The notes beneath the pieces were generated by a model that saw only the letters and a list, made by a program, of their open reading frames with translations, was not told the DNA's origin and did no database searches. Positions 15,216 to 23,714 of a stretch of DNA of 64,000 nt are shown here, in pieces. Each line of letters begins with the position of its first letter. The first letter of the stretch is position 1. Source of the DNA: Enterobacteriaceae bacterium UBA7338 (GTDB lineage Bacteria > Pseudomonadota > Gammaproteobacteria > Enterobacterales > Enterobacteriaceae); NCBI GenBank assembly GCA_002480085.1, contig DKPJ01000012.1, positions 62,001 through 126,000 of the forward strand, in the 5' to 3' direction. The translations under genes and the position numbers were made by a program.

Positions 15216-17813
15216 TTACACGGCAGTCTGGAAGATCACGCCGTCGGCTTTTTCGGTGTACTGGCCGAGCTGGTCAAAGTTCAGATAGCGATAGGTATCC
15301 ACCGCTGTCTTATCGACCTGCGCCATAAAGATCTGATACTCGTCCGGGGTCGGCAGTTTACCCAGCAGCGAGGAGACCGCAGCCAGCTCCGCAGAGGCCA
15401 GGAAGACGTTCGCGCCGGTACCCAGACGGTTCGGGAAGTTACGCGTCGAGGTTGACACCACCGTTGAGCCATCGGCCACGCGCGCCTGGTTACCCATGCA
15501 GAGCGAGCAGCCTGGGATCTCAATACGCGCCCCGCTCTTACCGAAGACGCTGTAGTAGCCCTCTTCCGTCAGCTGAGCGGCATCCATACGGGTTGGCGGC
15601 GCGACCCACAGGCGGGTCGGCAGCTGGCCTTTGTGGCTGTCCAGCAGCTTACCGGCGGCGCGGAAGTGACCGATGTTGGTCATGCACGAGCCGATAAACA
15701 CTTCGTCAATCTTCTCACCGGCTACGTCAGAGAGCAGGCGTGCGTCATCCGGATCGTTCGGTGCGCAGAGGATCGGCTCTTTGATATCTGCCAGATCGAT
15801 CTCGATTACCGCTGCGTACTCGGCGTCGGCATCGGCTTCCAGCAGCTGCGGATCCGCCAGCCACTTCTCCATGCCCTGGATACGGCGCTCAATGGTACGG
15901 CGATCGCCGTAGCCTTCCGCAATCATCCACTTCAGCAGCACGATGTTAGAGGTCAGGTACTCGGTAATCGGTGCTTTATCCAGCTTGATGGTACAGCCCG
16001 CAGCAGAGCGCTCGGCGGAAGCATCAGCCAGCTCAAAGGCCTGCTCCACTTTCAGTTCCGGCAGACCTTCGATCTCGAGGATACGGCCAGAGAAGATGTT
16101 TTTCTTACCTTTCTTCTCAACGGTCAGCAGCCCCTGGCGGATCGCGTACAGCGGAATAGCATGCACCAGGTCGCGCAGGGTAATGCCCGGCTGCATCGTG
16201 CCTTTGAAGCGCACCAGCACCGACTCAGGCATATCCAGCGGCATCACACCGGTCGCCGCGGCAAATGCCACCAGACCAGAGCCTGCCGGGAAGGAGATCC
16301 CTACCGGGAAGCGGGTGTGGGAGTCACCGCCGGTGCCGACGGTGTCCGGCAGCAGCATACGGTTCAGCCATGAGTGAATGATGCCATCGCCCGGGCGCAG
16401 CGATACGCCGCCACGGTTCATAATAAAGTCTGGCAGCGTATGGTGCGTCGTCACGTCAACCGGCTTCGGATAGGCCGCCGTGTGGCAGAAGGACTGCATC
16501 ACGAGGTCAGCCGAGAAGCCCAGGCAGGCCAGATCTTTCAGTTCGTCACGGGTCATTGGACCGGTGGTGTCCTGCGAGCCAACCGAGGTCATTTTCGGTT
16601 CGCAGTATTCGCCAGGACGAATACCGGTCACGCCACAGGCGCGGCCCACCATTTTTTGCGCCAGCGAGAAGCCTTTGCTGCTGGCCTCAACGGGTTTTGC
16701 GCTGCGGAAGACGTCGCTATGCGGCAGGCCGAGCGCTTCACGCGCCTTGGTGGTCAGGCCACGGCCGATGATCAACGGGATACGGCCCCCGGCGCGTACT
16801 TCGTCAATCAGCACGTCGGTTTTCAGCTCGAAGCTGGCCAGCAGCTCGCCGGTCTCGTGGTTGCGTACTTCGCCTTTGAACGGATAGACGTCAATCACGT
16901 CGCCCATGTTCAGGTTGTTCACGTCCACTTCAATCGGCAGCGCACCGGCATCTTCCATGGTATTGAAGAAGATTGGCGCAATTTTGCCGCCCAGCACCAG
17001 ACCGCCGCCGCGTTTGTTCGGCACGAATGGAATGTCGTCGCCCATAAACCACAGCACCGAGTTGGTGGCGGATTTACGCGAGGAGCCGGTACCGACCACG
17101 TCACCGACGTAGGCCAGCGGGAAGCCTTTTTTGTTCAGCTCTTCGATCTGTTTGATCGGACCAACGGCGCCTGCAACGTCCGGCTCAATGCCTTCGCGGG
17201 CGTTTTTCAGCATCGCCAGGGCGTGCAGCGGGATATCCGGGCGTGACCAGGCATCCGGCGCCGGAGAGAGGTCATCGGTGTTGGTTTCACCGGTCACTTT
17301 AAAGACGGTAACGGTAATTTTTTCAGCCAGCGGCGGACGGCTCAGGAACCACTCCGCGTTGGCCCAGGAGAGCATCACCTGCTGGGCATGCGCGTTGCCC
17401 GCTTTCGCTTTCTCTTCCACGTCGTAGAAGTTATCGAACATCAGCAGCGTGTGGGAGAGCGCTTTCGCAGCAATCGGGGCCAGAGCGTCGTTGTCCAGCG
17501 CTTCAATCAGCGGATGGATGTTGTAACCACCCTGCATGGTACCGAGCAGCTCGACGGCTTTTTCCGCAGAGATCAGCGGCGAGGTGGTTTCACCTTTTAC
17601 GATAGCAGCCAGGAAGCCCGCTTTAACATAGGCGGCTTCATCAACGCCCGGCGGAACACGGTTGGACAGCAGATCTAACAGGAACTCTTCTTCACCCGCT
17701 GGTGGGGTTTTCAGCAGCTCGACCAGTGCGGCCATTTGGGTAGCATCTACAGGCTTGGGTACAATTCCCTGGGCGGCACGTTCGGCTACGTGCTTACGGT
17801 ATTCTTCTAGCAC
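15216..17813 (-). CDS. acnB: Bifunctional aconitate hydratase 2 / 2-methylisocitrate dehydratase
   Basis: AcnB is the main TCA-cycle aconitase in growing enterobacteria. It interconverts citrate and isocitrate with a [4Fe-4S] cluster, and the apo form binds messenger RNA. The 865-aa length equals E. coli AcnB. The cluster cysteines are visible in GSCMTN and in CSLCMGN near the C-terminus. The start is the GTG at 17813 (VLEEYRKHVA), as in E. coli, although the frame is open further upstream. It is monocistronic here, with ccdB ending 32 bases beyond its own stop. Confidence 0.97.
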   Translation of the reverse strand: MLEEYRKHVAERAAQGIVPKPVDATQMAALVELLKTPPAGEEEFLLDLLSNRVPPGVDEAAYVKAGFLAAIVKGETTSPLISAEKAVELLGTMQGGYNIHPLIEALDNDALAPIAAKALSHTLLMFDNFYDVEEKAKAGNAHAQQVMLSWANAEWFLSRPPLAEKITVTVFKVTGETNTDDLSPAPDAWSRPDIPLHALAMLKNAREGIEPDVAGAVGPIKQIEELNKKGFPLAYVGDVVGTGSSRKSATNSVLWFMGDDIPFVPNKRGGGLVLGGKIAPIFFNTMEDAGALPIEVDVNNLNMGDVIDVYPFKGEVRNHETGELLASFELKTDVLIDEVRAGGRIPLIIGRGLTTKAREALGLPHSDVFRSAKPVEASSKGFSLAQKMVGRACGVTGIRPGEYCEPKMTSVGSQDTTGPMTRDELKDLACLGFSADLVMQSFCHTAAYPKPVDVTTHHTLPDFIMNRGGVSLRPGDGIIHSWLNRMLLPDTVGTGGDSHTRFPVGISFPAGSGLVAFAAATGVMPLDMPESVLVRFKGTMQPGITLRDLVHAIPLYAIRQGLLTVEKKGKKNIFSGRILEIEGLPELKVEQAFELADASAERSAAGCTIKLDKAPITEYLTSNIVLLKWMIAEGYGDRRTIERRIQGMEKWLADPQLLEADADAEYAAVIEIDLADIKEPILCAPNDPDDARLLSDVAGEKIDEVFIGSCMTNIGHFRAAGKLLDSHKGQLPTRLWVAPPTRMDAAQLTEEGYYSVFGKSGARIEIPGCSLCMGNQARVADGSTVVSTSTRNFPNRLGTGANVFLASAELAAVSSLLGKLPTPDEYQIFMAQVDKTAVDTYRYLNFDQLGQYTEKADGVIFQTAV

Positions 17814-18157
17814 GACGGTATCTCTCCTCGCTCTCACTCTCGTTATCATAAGTGCGGCGGGCGATCTCTTCACGCTCCTGTGAAACAGCAGTTTGTAGGG
17901 TAATGCCCGATACCGCTTGGGCAGCATATCAGGATTTAAGTGGGGTGTTAATCTGTTTACAAAAAAGCAACATTAAATATTGGCTGAATCGTTAAGGTTC
18001 AACTAATGCCCTTTATCCATTCGCGATAGAGGGATTTTTAGCTGCCCTATTACCCCCTCTCTCCGCCCGCAACATTAATCAAAAAAGAAAATGGCTTCTC
18101 TCTCATACTCAGGTTATACCTGACCCTGCGATTTCTATGGAAATCGGGAGAGAGAAA
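17814..18157. other. Divergent promoter region between acnB and the DUF3300 gene
   Basis: These 344 bases hold no convincing gene. The half near acnB should carry its promoter and leader. The part from about 17940 to 18060 is AT-rich, with repeated AACATTAA and GTTAA-type stretches that could be ArcA or FNR targets, but none is clear enough to call. The right end holds the ribosome site GGGAGAGAGAAA of the next gene. Confidence 0.5.
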
Positions 18158-19714
18158 ATGACCCTGCCCTTTAAATATGCTGCGCTGGCCCTCGTGTGCA
18201 GCGCCGGGCTATTTGCCGCCTCGGGCGTGCTGTATGTCAAAAGCCGCACGCCTGAAACGCCTGTCCAGACAGCGCCTGCCGCCCCCCAGCCCCAGACGGC
18301 GCCCATAACCACATCGGCAGTGCAGCCCGCGTTCACCTCGGCGCAGATCGATCAGTGGGTCGCGCCGGTGGCGCTCTACCCCGATCCGCTGCTCTCGCAG
18401 GTGCTGATGGCCGCGACCTACCCGGCCAACGTGGTGCAGGCGGTGCAGTGGTCACGAGATAACCCCACTCTGCAGGGCGATGCGGCGATCCAGGCGGTCT
18501 CTGGCCAGCCCTGGGACCCGAGCGTGAAGTCGCTGGTCGCCTTCCCGCAGTTGATGGCTCTGATGGGCGAGAACCCGGAGTGGGTACAGAATCTTGGGGA
18601 TGCGTTCCTGGCCCAGCCGCAGGATGTCATGGACTCCGTGCAGCGGCTGCGGCAGCTGGCCCAGCAGACCGGGGCGTTAAAATCGACGCCGCAGCAGACG
18701 GTGAGCAGCACGCCGAAGAAAACAACCGCACCAGCAACGGTGCAAAGCGGCAGCGCGCCTGCCCCTGCGCCAACGGTAATTAAGATTGAACCTGCCGATC
18801 CGCAGGTGGTTTACGTCCCCAACTACAACCCCGCCACGGTCTACGGCAGCTGGCCAAACACGGCTTATCCGCCGGTCTATCTGCCCCCGCCTCCCGGCCA
18901 GCAGTTTGCAGAGAGCTTCGTTAAAGGCTTCGGCTATAGCCTGGGCGTCGCCACCACCTACGCGCTGTTTAGCAACATCGACTGGGATGATGACGATCAT
19001 CATCACCACGATGACGATCATCATGATGGCGGCTATCACGGTAACGGCTACCAGCATAACGGGGACAATATCAATATTAACGTCAATAACTTCAACCGCA
19101 TCTCAGGGCAGAATCTGAAAGAGCAGAGTATGACCTGGCAGCATAACCCGGCGTATCGTGACGGCGTTCCCTATCAGAACGACGCGGTTGCCCAGCGTTT
19201 TCATCCGACTGACGTCAGCGGTGGACTCAGCGCCACGCATCAGCCGGCCGCTTCGCGGGACAGCCAGCGCCAGGCGGCTATGGCGCAGTTTGAGCAGCGC
19301 AGCCATGCGCCCACCAGCAGCGTGGCAGGCGTCACCGCCCGTGATGCCCAGCGCAAAGCCGCCTCGCAGCAGCTAAACCAGATTGCCCAGCGTAATAACT
19401 ATCGCGGCTACGATAGCGACGCGCCGCGCCCTGCCCAGAAGGCGAAACAGCGGCCAACGAAAGAGGTAGCCCAGACGAAGCAGAGAGCAATAAAAGAGAC
19501 GCATCAGCGGTCTGCGCCAACGGTGGCACAGCGCGAGCAGCGTCTGGCGAGCAACCGCGCCAATGCCTTTAGCGGCAACGACAGCCGATCGCCGTCCTGG
19601 CAGTCGCAGCAGCTGCGGGGTCAGCAGAGCCGCCGCATCAACGGTGGCAACCTTGAACAGCGTGCCGCCGGGCGTGAAGGTCTGTCTGAACACCGCGAGT
19701 TTCGTCGTCGTTAA
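18158..19714 (+). CDS. Exported/anchored DUF3300 protein with His/Asp-rich metal-binding stretch (YacH-like)
   Basis: This 518-aa protein begins with an N-terminal hydrophobic segment (about residues 7-27) that would serve as a signal or anchor. A Pro/Ala-rich linker follows. The DUF3300 domain (about 55-290) starts near QIDQWVAPVALYPDPLLSQV and includes ATVYGSWPNTAYPPVY. It is followed by a run rich in Asp and His (DWDDDDHHHHDDDHHDGGYH) and then Asn-rich and Gln/Arg-rich low-complexity sequence to a basic end (EHREFRRR). It occupies the site of E. coli yacH, itself a DUF3300 protein. The function is unknown; the His/Asp cluster suggests binding of divalent metal. The ATG at 18158 after GGGAGAGAG is preferred to 18137. 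The DUF2950 gene follows after 12 bases. Confidence 0.85.
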   Translation: MTLPFKYAALALVCSAGLFAASGVLYVKSRTPETPVQTAPAAPQPQTAPITTSAVQPAFTSAQIDQWVAPVALYPDPLLSQVLMAATYPANVVQAVQWSRDNPTLQGDAAIQAVSGQPWDPSVKSLVAFPQLMALMGENPEWVQNLGDAFLAQPQDVMDSVQRLRQLAQQTGALKSTPQQTVSSTPKKTTAPATVQSGSAPAPAPTVIKIEPADPQVVYVPNYNPATVYGSWPNTAYPPVYLPPPPGQQFAESFVKGFGYSLGVATTYALFSNIDWDDDDHHHHDDDHHDGGYHGNGYQHNGDNININVNNFNRISGQNLKEQSMTWQHNPAYRDGVPYQNDAVAQRFHPTDVSGGLSATHQPAASRDSQRQAAMAQFEQRSHAPTSSVAGVTARDAQRKAASQQLNQIAQRNNYRGYDSDAPRPAQKAKQRPTKEVAQTKQRAIKETHQRSAPTVAQREQRLASNRANAFSGNDSRSPSWQSQQLRGQQSRRINGGNLEQRAAGREGLSEHREFRRR

Positions 19715-19726
19715 CCGGAGCTGAAA

Positions 19727-20521
19727 ATGAAAAAAATCCTGTTAAGCACCCTGCTGCTCTCGCTGCCGATGATGAGCTATGCCCAGCAGCTCTTCTCCTC
19801 CCCGGACGAGGCGGCTAACGCCTTTGCGGCGGCGGTGGCCGATCAGAATGAGGCCCAGCTTGCCGCCGTGCTGGGCGATGACTGGCGGCAGTATCTACCG
19901 CAGAAGGAGGCCGATCCCGAGGCCATCGCCCGCTTTAACCGCGACTGGGCGGTAAAGCATGAGGTCGTCGAGCAAGAGAACGTGGCCCATCTCAACGTCG
20001 GCGATGCGGGGTGGCGGCTGCCGATCCCGATAGTCAGGATCGCCGGAGGGTGGCACTTTGATATGCCCGCAGCCCAGGAGGAGATCCTCACCCGCGCCAT
20101 TGGCCGCAACGAGCTGTCGGCGATTGAGGCTATGCATGCCTACGTTGATGCCCAATATGACTACCGCCAGCGCAAGCAGGTCTATGCTACGAAGCTTATC
20201 AGCAGTGAAGGCCAGCAGGACGGACTTTACTGGCCGGTACAGCCCGGGGAGGCACCCAGCCCGTTAGGCCCGGCATTTAGCCCTGGCGAGCCGGGCGTCG
20301 GCTATCACGGCTACCATTTCCGCATTATCCACAGCGACAGCGCACGCGGGTTTGCCCTGCTGGCGTGGCCGGTAGAGTGGGACAGAACCGGCGTGATGAG
20401 CTTTATGGTGAGCCAGGACGATCGGGTTTACCAGGCTGATTTAGGCAAGGAGACGAGTGAGAAGGTGCAGACGATCGATAAGTTTGCCGCCGTGGATCCG
20501 TGGCAGCCTGTAGAGCCTTAA
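19727..20521 (+). CDS. Exported DUF2950 protein
   Basis: This 264-aa protein has a clear signal peptide (MKKILLSTLLLSLPMMSYAQ). The rest reads as a DUF2950 domain, with stretches such as GWHFDMPAAQEEILTRAIGRNE, GYHGYHFRII and FALLAWPVEWDRTGVMSFMV. The function is not known. It lies 12 bases after the DUF3300 gene with its own GGAGCTGAAA site, so the two are almost surely one operon. The DUF3300-DUF2950 pairing is, to my knowledge, common in other bacteria. Both would act in the periplasm. E. coli K-12 lacks this partner next to yacH. Confidence 0.85.
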   Translation: MKKILLSTLLLSLPMMSYAQQLFSSPDEAANAFAAAVADQNEAQLAAVLGDDWRQYLPQKEADPEAIARFNRDWAVKHEVVEQENVAHLNVGDAGWRLPIPIVRIAGGWHFDMPAAQEEILTRAIGRNELSAIEAMHAYVDAQYDYRQRKQVYATKLISSEGQQDGLYWPVQPGEAPSPLGPAFSPGEPGVGYHGYHFRIIHSDSARGFALLAWPVEWDRTGVMSFMVSQDDRVYQADLGKETSEKVQTIDKFAAVDPWQPVEP

Positions 20522-20526
20522 CTGCA

Positions 20527-20607
20527 GTAGGCCCGGCAAGCGTAGCGCCACCGGGCGTCTATCGGTTAACGCCGTCACGCCGGGCGGTGCTGCGTTTGCC
20601 CGGCCTA
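20527..20607. repeat. Pair of inverted REP-type palindromes (BIME-like)
   Basis: Two palindromes of the REP pattern lie head to head: GTAGGCCCGG...CACCGGGCG at 20527-20557 and CGCCGGGCGG...GCCCGGCCTAC at 20578-20607. They fill the gap between the converging DUF2950 gene and the small gene on the minus strand. Such pairs commonly bind gyrase or IHF and may limit read-through between converging genes. Confidence 0.75.
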
Positions 20608-20613
20608 CGTACC

Positions 20614-20898
20614 TTATCCCTGATGCGGCATCACCTCAGGATCGCCTTTTACCGGCGGCTTGCCGCTGTTCAGCACCGCCTCATCAGCCTGAATGCTGCC
20701 GGAGTTCTTCGCCCACTCCCCCTCCCCCGTCTGGGTTACCTGCTGATGCTGAGCGTTCAGGTTTTCGCCCGCCGCCGCAATATGCGTGCTCTGCGTGCCC
20801 CCGCTGTTATCGGCCCAGTGAATGGTAGCATCGTCAGCCAGCGCCATACCGGAAACCAGCGCCGTCGCTAAGGCGGCAGTTGTCCAAAATAATTTCAT
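20614..20898 (-). CDS. Small exported protein of unknown function
   Basis: This 94-aa protein starts with a good signal peptide (MKLFWTTAALATALVSGMALA, cleavage expected before DDATIHW). It leaves an acidic, Gly/Ser/Asn-rich mature part of about 73 residues with no cysteine and no membrane segment. The ATG at 20898 follows AAGGAGTGCATA on the minus strand, a strong ribosome site, which supports a real gene; the frame upstream of it is treated as leader. I do not recognise the family. A periplasmic stress or structural role would be a guess. It converges with the DUF2950 gene. Confidence 0.65.
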   Translation of the reverse strand: MKLFWTTAALATALVSGMALADDATIHWADNSGGTQSTHIAAAGENLNAQHQQVTQTGEGEWAKNSGSIQADEAVLNSGKPPVKGDPEVMPHQG

Positions 20899-21164
20899 TA
20901 TGCACTCCTTGTATTCGTTGCGAGGAGCCAGCGTAGAACACATTAGATTTCCGGCGGGTGTCAAAATACGAAAGGATATTTCTTACAAAACAAGACGTTT
21001 TCCTGCATTCACGCGGCTTATGCGGTGCAGAAGAGGGATTGGGCTAAATAAAATCTGGCTTTTCGTGCGCCCGGTACACGCTTTGCAATTTTCAGACATA
21101 TGCACGGGTCTACAACACCGTAGGCCGGGTAAGCGCAAGCGCCACCCGGCAATTTCAACCAGAA
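20899..21164. other. Gap between small exported gene and traT
   Basis: This 266-base gap should hold the promoter of the small gene on the minus strand (left half). At 21120-21151 is a REP-type palindrome (TAGGCCGGGT...ACCCGGC) close to the end of traT. The middle, around 20970-21060, is unremarkable. I see no further gene in it. Confidence 0.5.
21120..21151. repeat. REP-type palindrome downstream of traT
   Basis: GTAGGCCGGGT and ACCCGGC are the arms of an imperfect palindrome around AAGCGCAAGCGCC. It belongs to the same family as the other REP units of the window and lies 14 bases past the traT stop on the minus strand. There is no T-run, so termination is not shown. Confidence 0.7.
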
Positions 21165-21896
21165 TTACAGGATGTTCGCCACAGACTTCGCCAGCTGTGC
21201 TTCCAGAACCGGTTTCGCTTCTTCAAACTTCAGGTTCACTTTGTTGGCATTAGAAACAACGCGCGTCTGATATTTCGCACGATCGCCCTGCGCAGTGCTG
21301 GTCTGCAGCTTCACGCCAGAGGTTCCCTGACGCAGCGCCGCGATGTTATCGGTTGTCACCTGCGCTTTACTGCGCTCGGAGATCTGCAGGTCGGTTACCA
21401 TGGTGTAGTTAACATCCTCCACCATCGCATCGGCCGCCATACCAATCAGGCCCGCGGCCAGCCCTACGCCCAGCGCCGCGCCGGAAGAGTTGCTGTTATA
21501 GGCAGTGATGCCCGCGCCCAGTGCAGCACCGGCGACAGCACCTTCGTAGCCAGTATTCAGGAAGCTCTGAGCCTCGCGCAGATCCATTTTGTCCGCCTTC
21601 AGCACGTTCGCCTGAACCCAGTAGTAAGCGCTGTCAGGTGAGCTTGTTACTTTATAACCTTTGGCGGTCAGGTCGTTAGCCAGCAGGGTCTGCAGGTTGC
21701 TCATATCTTTGTCTGATGTATTTTTAACCTGGATATAGACCGTTTTTTCGTTGGAAGGCTCAAGCCAGACGGTTTCACTCATCTGGGTTTTCACCTCCAG
21801 ATTACGTTTTTTCACTGCGGTGGTCATCGCACCACAGCCCGTCAACGTCATCGCCGCTGCCACTAAGCCAATTACCGCAACTTTTTTCAAAGACAT
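21165..21896 (-). CDS. traT: TraT-like outer membrane lipoprotein (complement resistance/surface exclusion family)
   Basis: The 243-aa product has a lipoprotein signal with lipobox LTGC (Cys21). The mature sequence is very close to F-plasmid TraT: it shares KKRNLEVKTQMSETVWLEP, NVLKADKMDLREAQ, a Gly/Ala-rich hydrophobic centre and AMVEDVNYTMVTD. In F, TraT blocks mating with other donors and raises serum resistance. No other tra gene is nearby, so here it stands alone and its role is likely in the outer membrane rather than conjugation. It lies between a REP element and lpd. Chromosomal homologues exist in several Enterobacteriaceae. I use the symbol by similarity. Confidence 0.9.
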   Translation of the reverse strand: MSLKKVAVIGLVAAAMTLTGCGAMTTAVKKRNLEVKTQMSETVWLEPSNEKTVYIQVKNTSDKDMSNLQTLLANDLTAKGYKVTSSPDSAYYWVQANVLKADKMDLREAQSFLNTGYEGAVAGAALGAGITAYNSNSSGAALGVGLAAGLIGMAADAMVEDVNYTMVTDLQISERSKAQVTTDNIAALRQGTSGVKLQTSTAQGDRAKYQTRVVSNANKVNLKFEEAKPVLEAQLAKSVANIL

Positions 21897-22046
21897 CTGT
21901 TTTCCTTTTTTCGTGTAATAAAGAGTGCAAACCTCTTAACCGCGCGGCCAGTAGCCACACAATGGTGAAAAAATTATCGGCAGTTGAACGGGAAAATTTA
22001 GGCTAAATATCAAAGAGATGCCTACCAATTCGGGTAGTTTTCAGGC

Positions 22047-22075
22047 AAAAAAAAACGCCTCCGGAGAGGCGTTTA
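22047..22075 (-). terminator. Rho-independent terminator of lpd
   Basis: Read on the minus strand, AAACGCCTCTCCGGAGGCGTTT forms a strong hairpin followed by a run of about nine T bases. It lies 17 bases past the lpd stop, ending the pyruvate dehydrogenase transcripts. Confidence 0.93.
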
Positions 22076-22091
22076 GCAAGCAGTAAGAAAC

Positions 22092-23516
22092 TTATTTCTT
22101 CTTGGCTTTCGCGTTCGGCAGGTCGGTGATGCTACCTTCGAACACTTCTGCCGCCAGACCCACGGATTCGTGCAGGGTCGGGTGCGCATGGATGGTGAGC
22201 GCGATATCTTCAGCGTCACAGCCCATTTCGATAGCCAGACCGATCTCGCCCAGCAGCTCGCCGCCGTTGGTACCGACAATCGCGCCACCGATAACACGGT
22301 GCGTCTCTTTGTCGAAGATCAGCTTGGTCATACCGTCTGCGCAGTCGGAAGCGATAGCACGGCCAGAAGCAGCCCACGGGAAGGTGGCGGTTTCGTAGCT
22401 GATGCCTTTCTCTTTCGCTTCTTTCTCGGTCAGGCCAACCCAGGCAACTTCTGGCTCGGTGTAGGCGATAGACGGGATCACTTTCGGATCGAAGTAGTGC
22501 TTCATGCCAGCGATAACTTCAGCGGCAACGTGACCTTCGTGAACACCTTTGTGCGCCAGCATCGGCTGACCGACGATGTCGCCGATAGCGAAGATGTGCG
22601 GTACGTTGGTGCGCAGCTGCTTGTCAACGCGGATGAAGCCACGGTCGTCCACTTCCACGCCGGCTTTGCCTGCGTCGAGGTTTTTACCGTTCGGCACGCG
22701 GCCGATAGCCACCAGCACCGCGTCGTAACGCTGCGCTTCAGCCGGGGCTTTTTTGCCTTCCATGGAAACGTAGATGCCGTCTTCTTTCGCTTCAACGGCG
22801 GTCACTTTGGTTTCCAGCATCAGGTTGAACTTCTTGCTGATGCGTTTGGTGAAGACTTTAACGATATCTTTATCAGCGGCCGGGATAACCTGGTCGAACA
22901 TCTCAACCACGTCGATCTCTGAACCCAGCGCATGGTACACGGTACCCATTTCCAGACCGATGATGCCGCCGCCCATAACCAGCAGACGCTTCGGCACTTC
23001 TTTCAGTTCCAGCGCATCGGTGGAGTCCCACACGCGCGGATCTTCATGCGGAATGAACGGCAGTTCGATCGGACGGGAGCCTGCTGCGACGATCGCGTTG
23101 TCGAAGTTGATCACGGTTTTGCCGTTTTCGCCTTCTACTTCCAGGGTGTTCGCACCGGTGAATTTGCCCAGGCCGTTAACAACTTTAACCTTACGGCCTT
23201 TTGCCATGCCAGCCAGACCGCCGGTCAGCTGGTTGATGACTTTCTCTTTCCAGGTACGGATCTTATCGATGTCGGTTTGCGGCTCGCCGAAAACGATGCC
23301 GTGCTCGGCCAGCGCTTTCGCTTCTTCGATCACTTTTGCTACGTGCAGCAGCGCTTTAGAAGGGATACAGCCGACGTTCAGGCAAACACCGCCGAGGGTG
23401 TTGTAGCGTTCAACAATGACGGTTTCCAGACCTAAATCAGCGCAACGGAAGGCTGCAGAGTAACCTGCGGGGCCTGCCCCAAGTACCACGACCTGAGTTT
23501 TGATTTCAGTACTCAT
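22092..23516 (-). CDS. lpd: Dihydrolipoyl dehydrogenase (E3)
   Basis: Lpd reoxidises dihydrolipoyl groups with FAD and NAD+ as the E3 part of pyruvate and 2-oxoglutarate dehydrogenases and of the glycine cleavage system. The 474-aa protein has the FAD-binding GAGPAGYSAA near the N-terminus and the redox disulfide GGVCLNVGCIPSK. It also has the NAD site MGGGIIGLEMG and the His-Glu pair HAHPTLHES of the dimer partner. Two ATGs lie side by side; the second (23516) is chosen because it is better spaced from AGAGG and gives the E. coli length. It follows aceF after a terminator, so it must also have its own promoter. Confidence 0.97.
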   Translation of the reverse strand: MSTEIKTQVVVLGAGPAGYSAAFRCADLGLETVIVERYNTLGGVCLNVGCIPSKALLHVAKVIEEAKALAEHGIVFGEPQTDIDKIRTWKEKVINQLTGGLAGMAKGRKVKVVNGLGKFTGANTLEVEGENGKTVINFDNAIVAAGSRPIELPFIPHEDPRVWDSTDALELKEVPKRLLVMGGGIIGLEMGTVYHALGSEIDVVEMFDQVIPAADKDIVKVFTKRISKKFNLMLETKVTAVEAKEDGIYVSMEGKKAPAEAQRYDAVLVAIGRVPNGKNLDAGKAGVEVDDRGFIRVDKQLRTNVPHIFAIGDIVGQPMLAHKGVHEGHVAAEVIAGMKHYFDPKVIPSIAYTEPEVAWVGLTEKEAKEKGISYETATFPWAASGRAIASDCADGMTKLIFDKETHRVIGGAIVGTNGGELLGEIGLAIEMGCDAEDIALTIHAHPTLHESVGLAAEVFEGSITDLPNAKAKKK

Positions 23517-23682
23517 CATGACCTCTTAATTATTTCCGGCCGTACAAAGTGCTTTTGCTTTGCATCCGCCGGGACGTTCTATCCGCTCGCAGTTTACAAA
23601 ATTGTTAACATTTTTGAAACAACAAACGGCAAACGAAGTGTCCTTTGTCCTAATAACCTCAACAACATAATGAGATTACCAG

Positions 23683-23710
23683 AAAAAAGCCGACCGTCAG
23701 GCCGGCTTTT
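23683..23710 (-). terminator. Terminator between aceF and lpd
   Basis: On the minus strand, AAAAGCCGGCCTGACGG and TCGGCTTTTTT form a hairpin (stem GCCGGC/GTCGGC) with a T-run, five bases past the aceF stop. It should end part of the pdhR-aceEF transcripts, leaving lpd partly to its own promoter in 23520-23682, as known in E. coli. Confidence 0.85.
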
Positions 23711-23714
23711 ACGA

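Noticed and set aside
15633..17246. Two long open frames on the plus strand, opposite acnB
   Set aside because: Shadow frames of acnB with no domain signal.
17814..17927. Longer AcnB reading from 17927
   Set aside because: The extra 38 residues are basic and unlike AcnB. The GTG at 17813 gives the exact E. coli length.
14428..21896. Integrated F-like plasmid or ICE spanning ccdAB to traT
   Set aside because: acnB and the yacH-type gene between them are core chromosome. No relaxase, transfer, replication or integrase gene is present, and no attachment-site repeats were seen.
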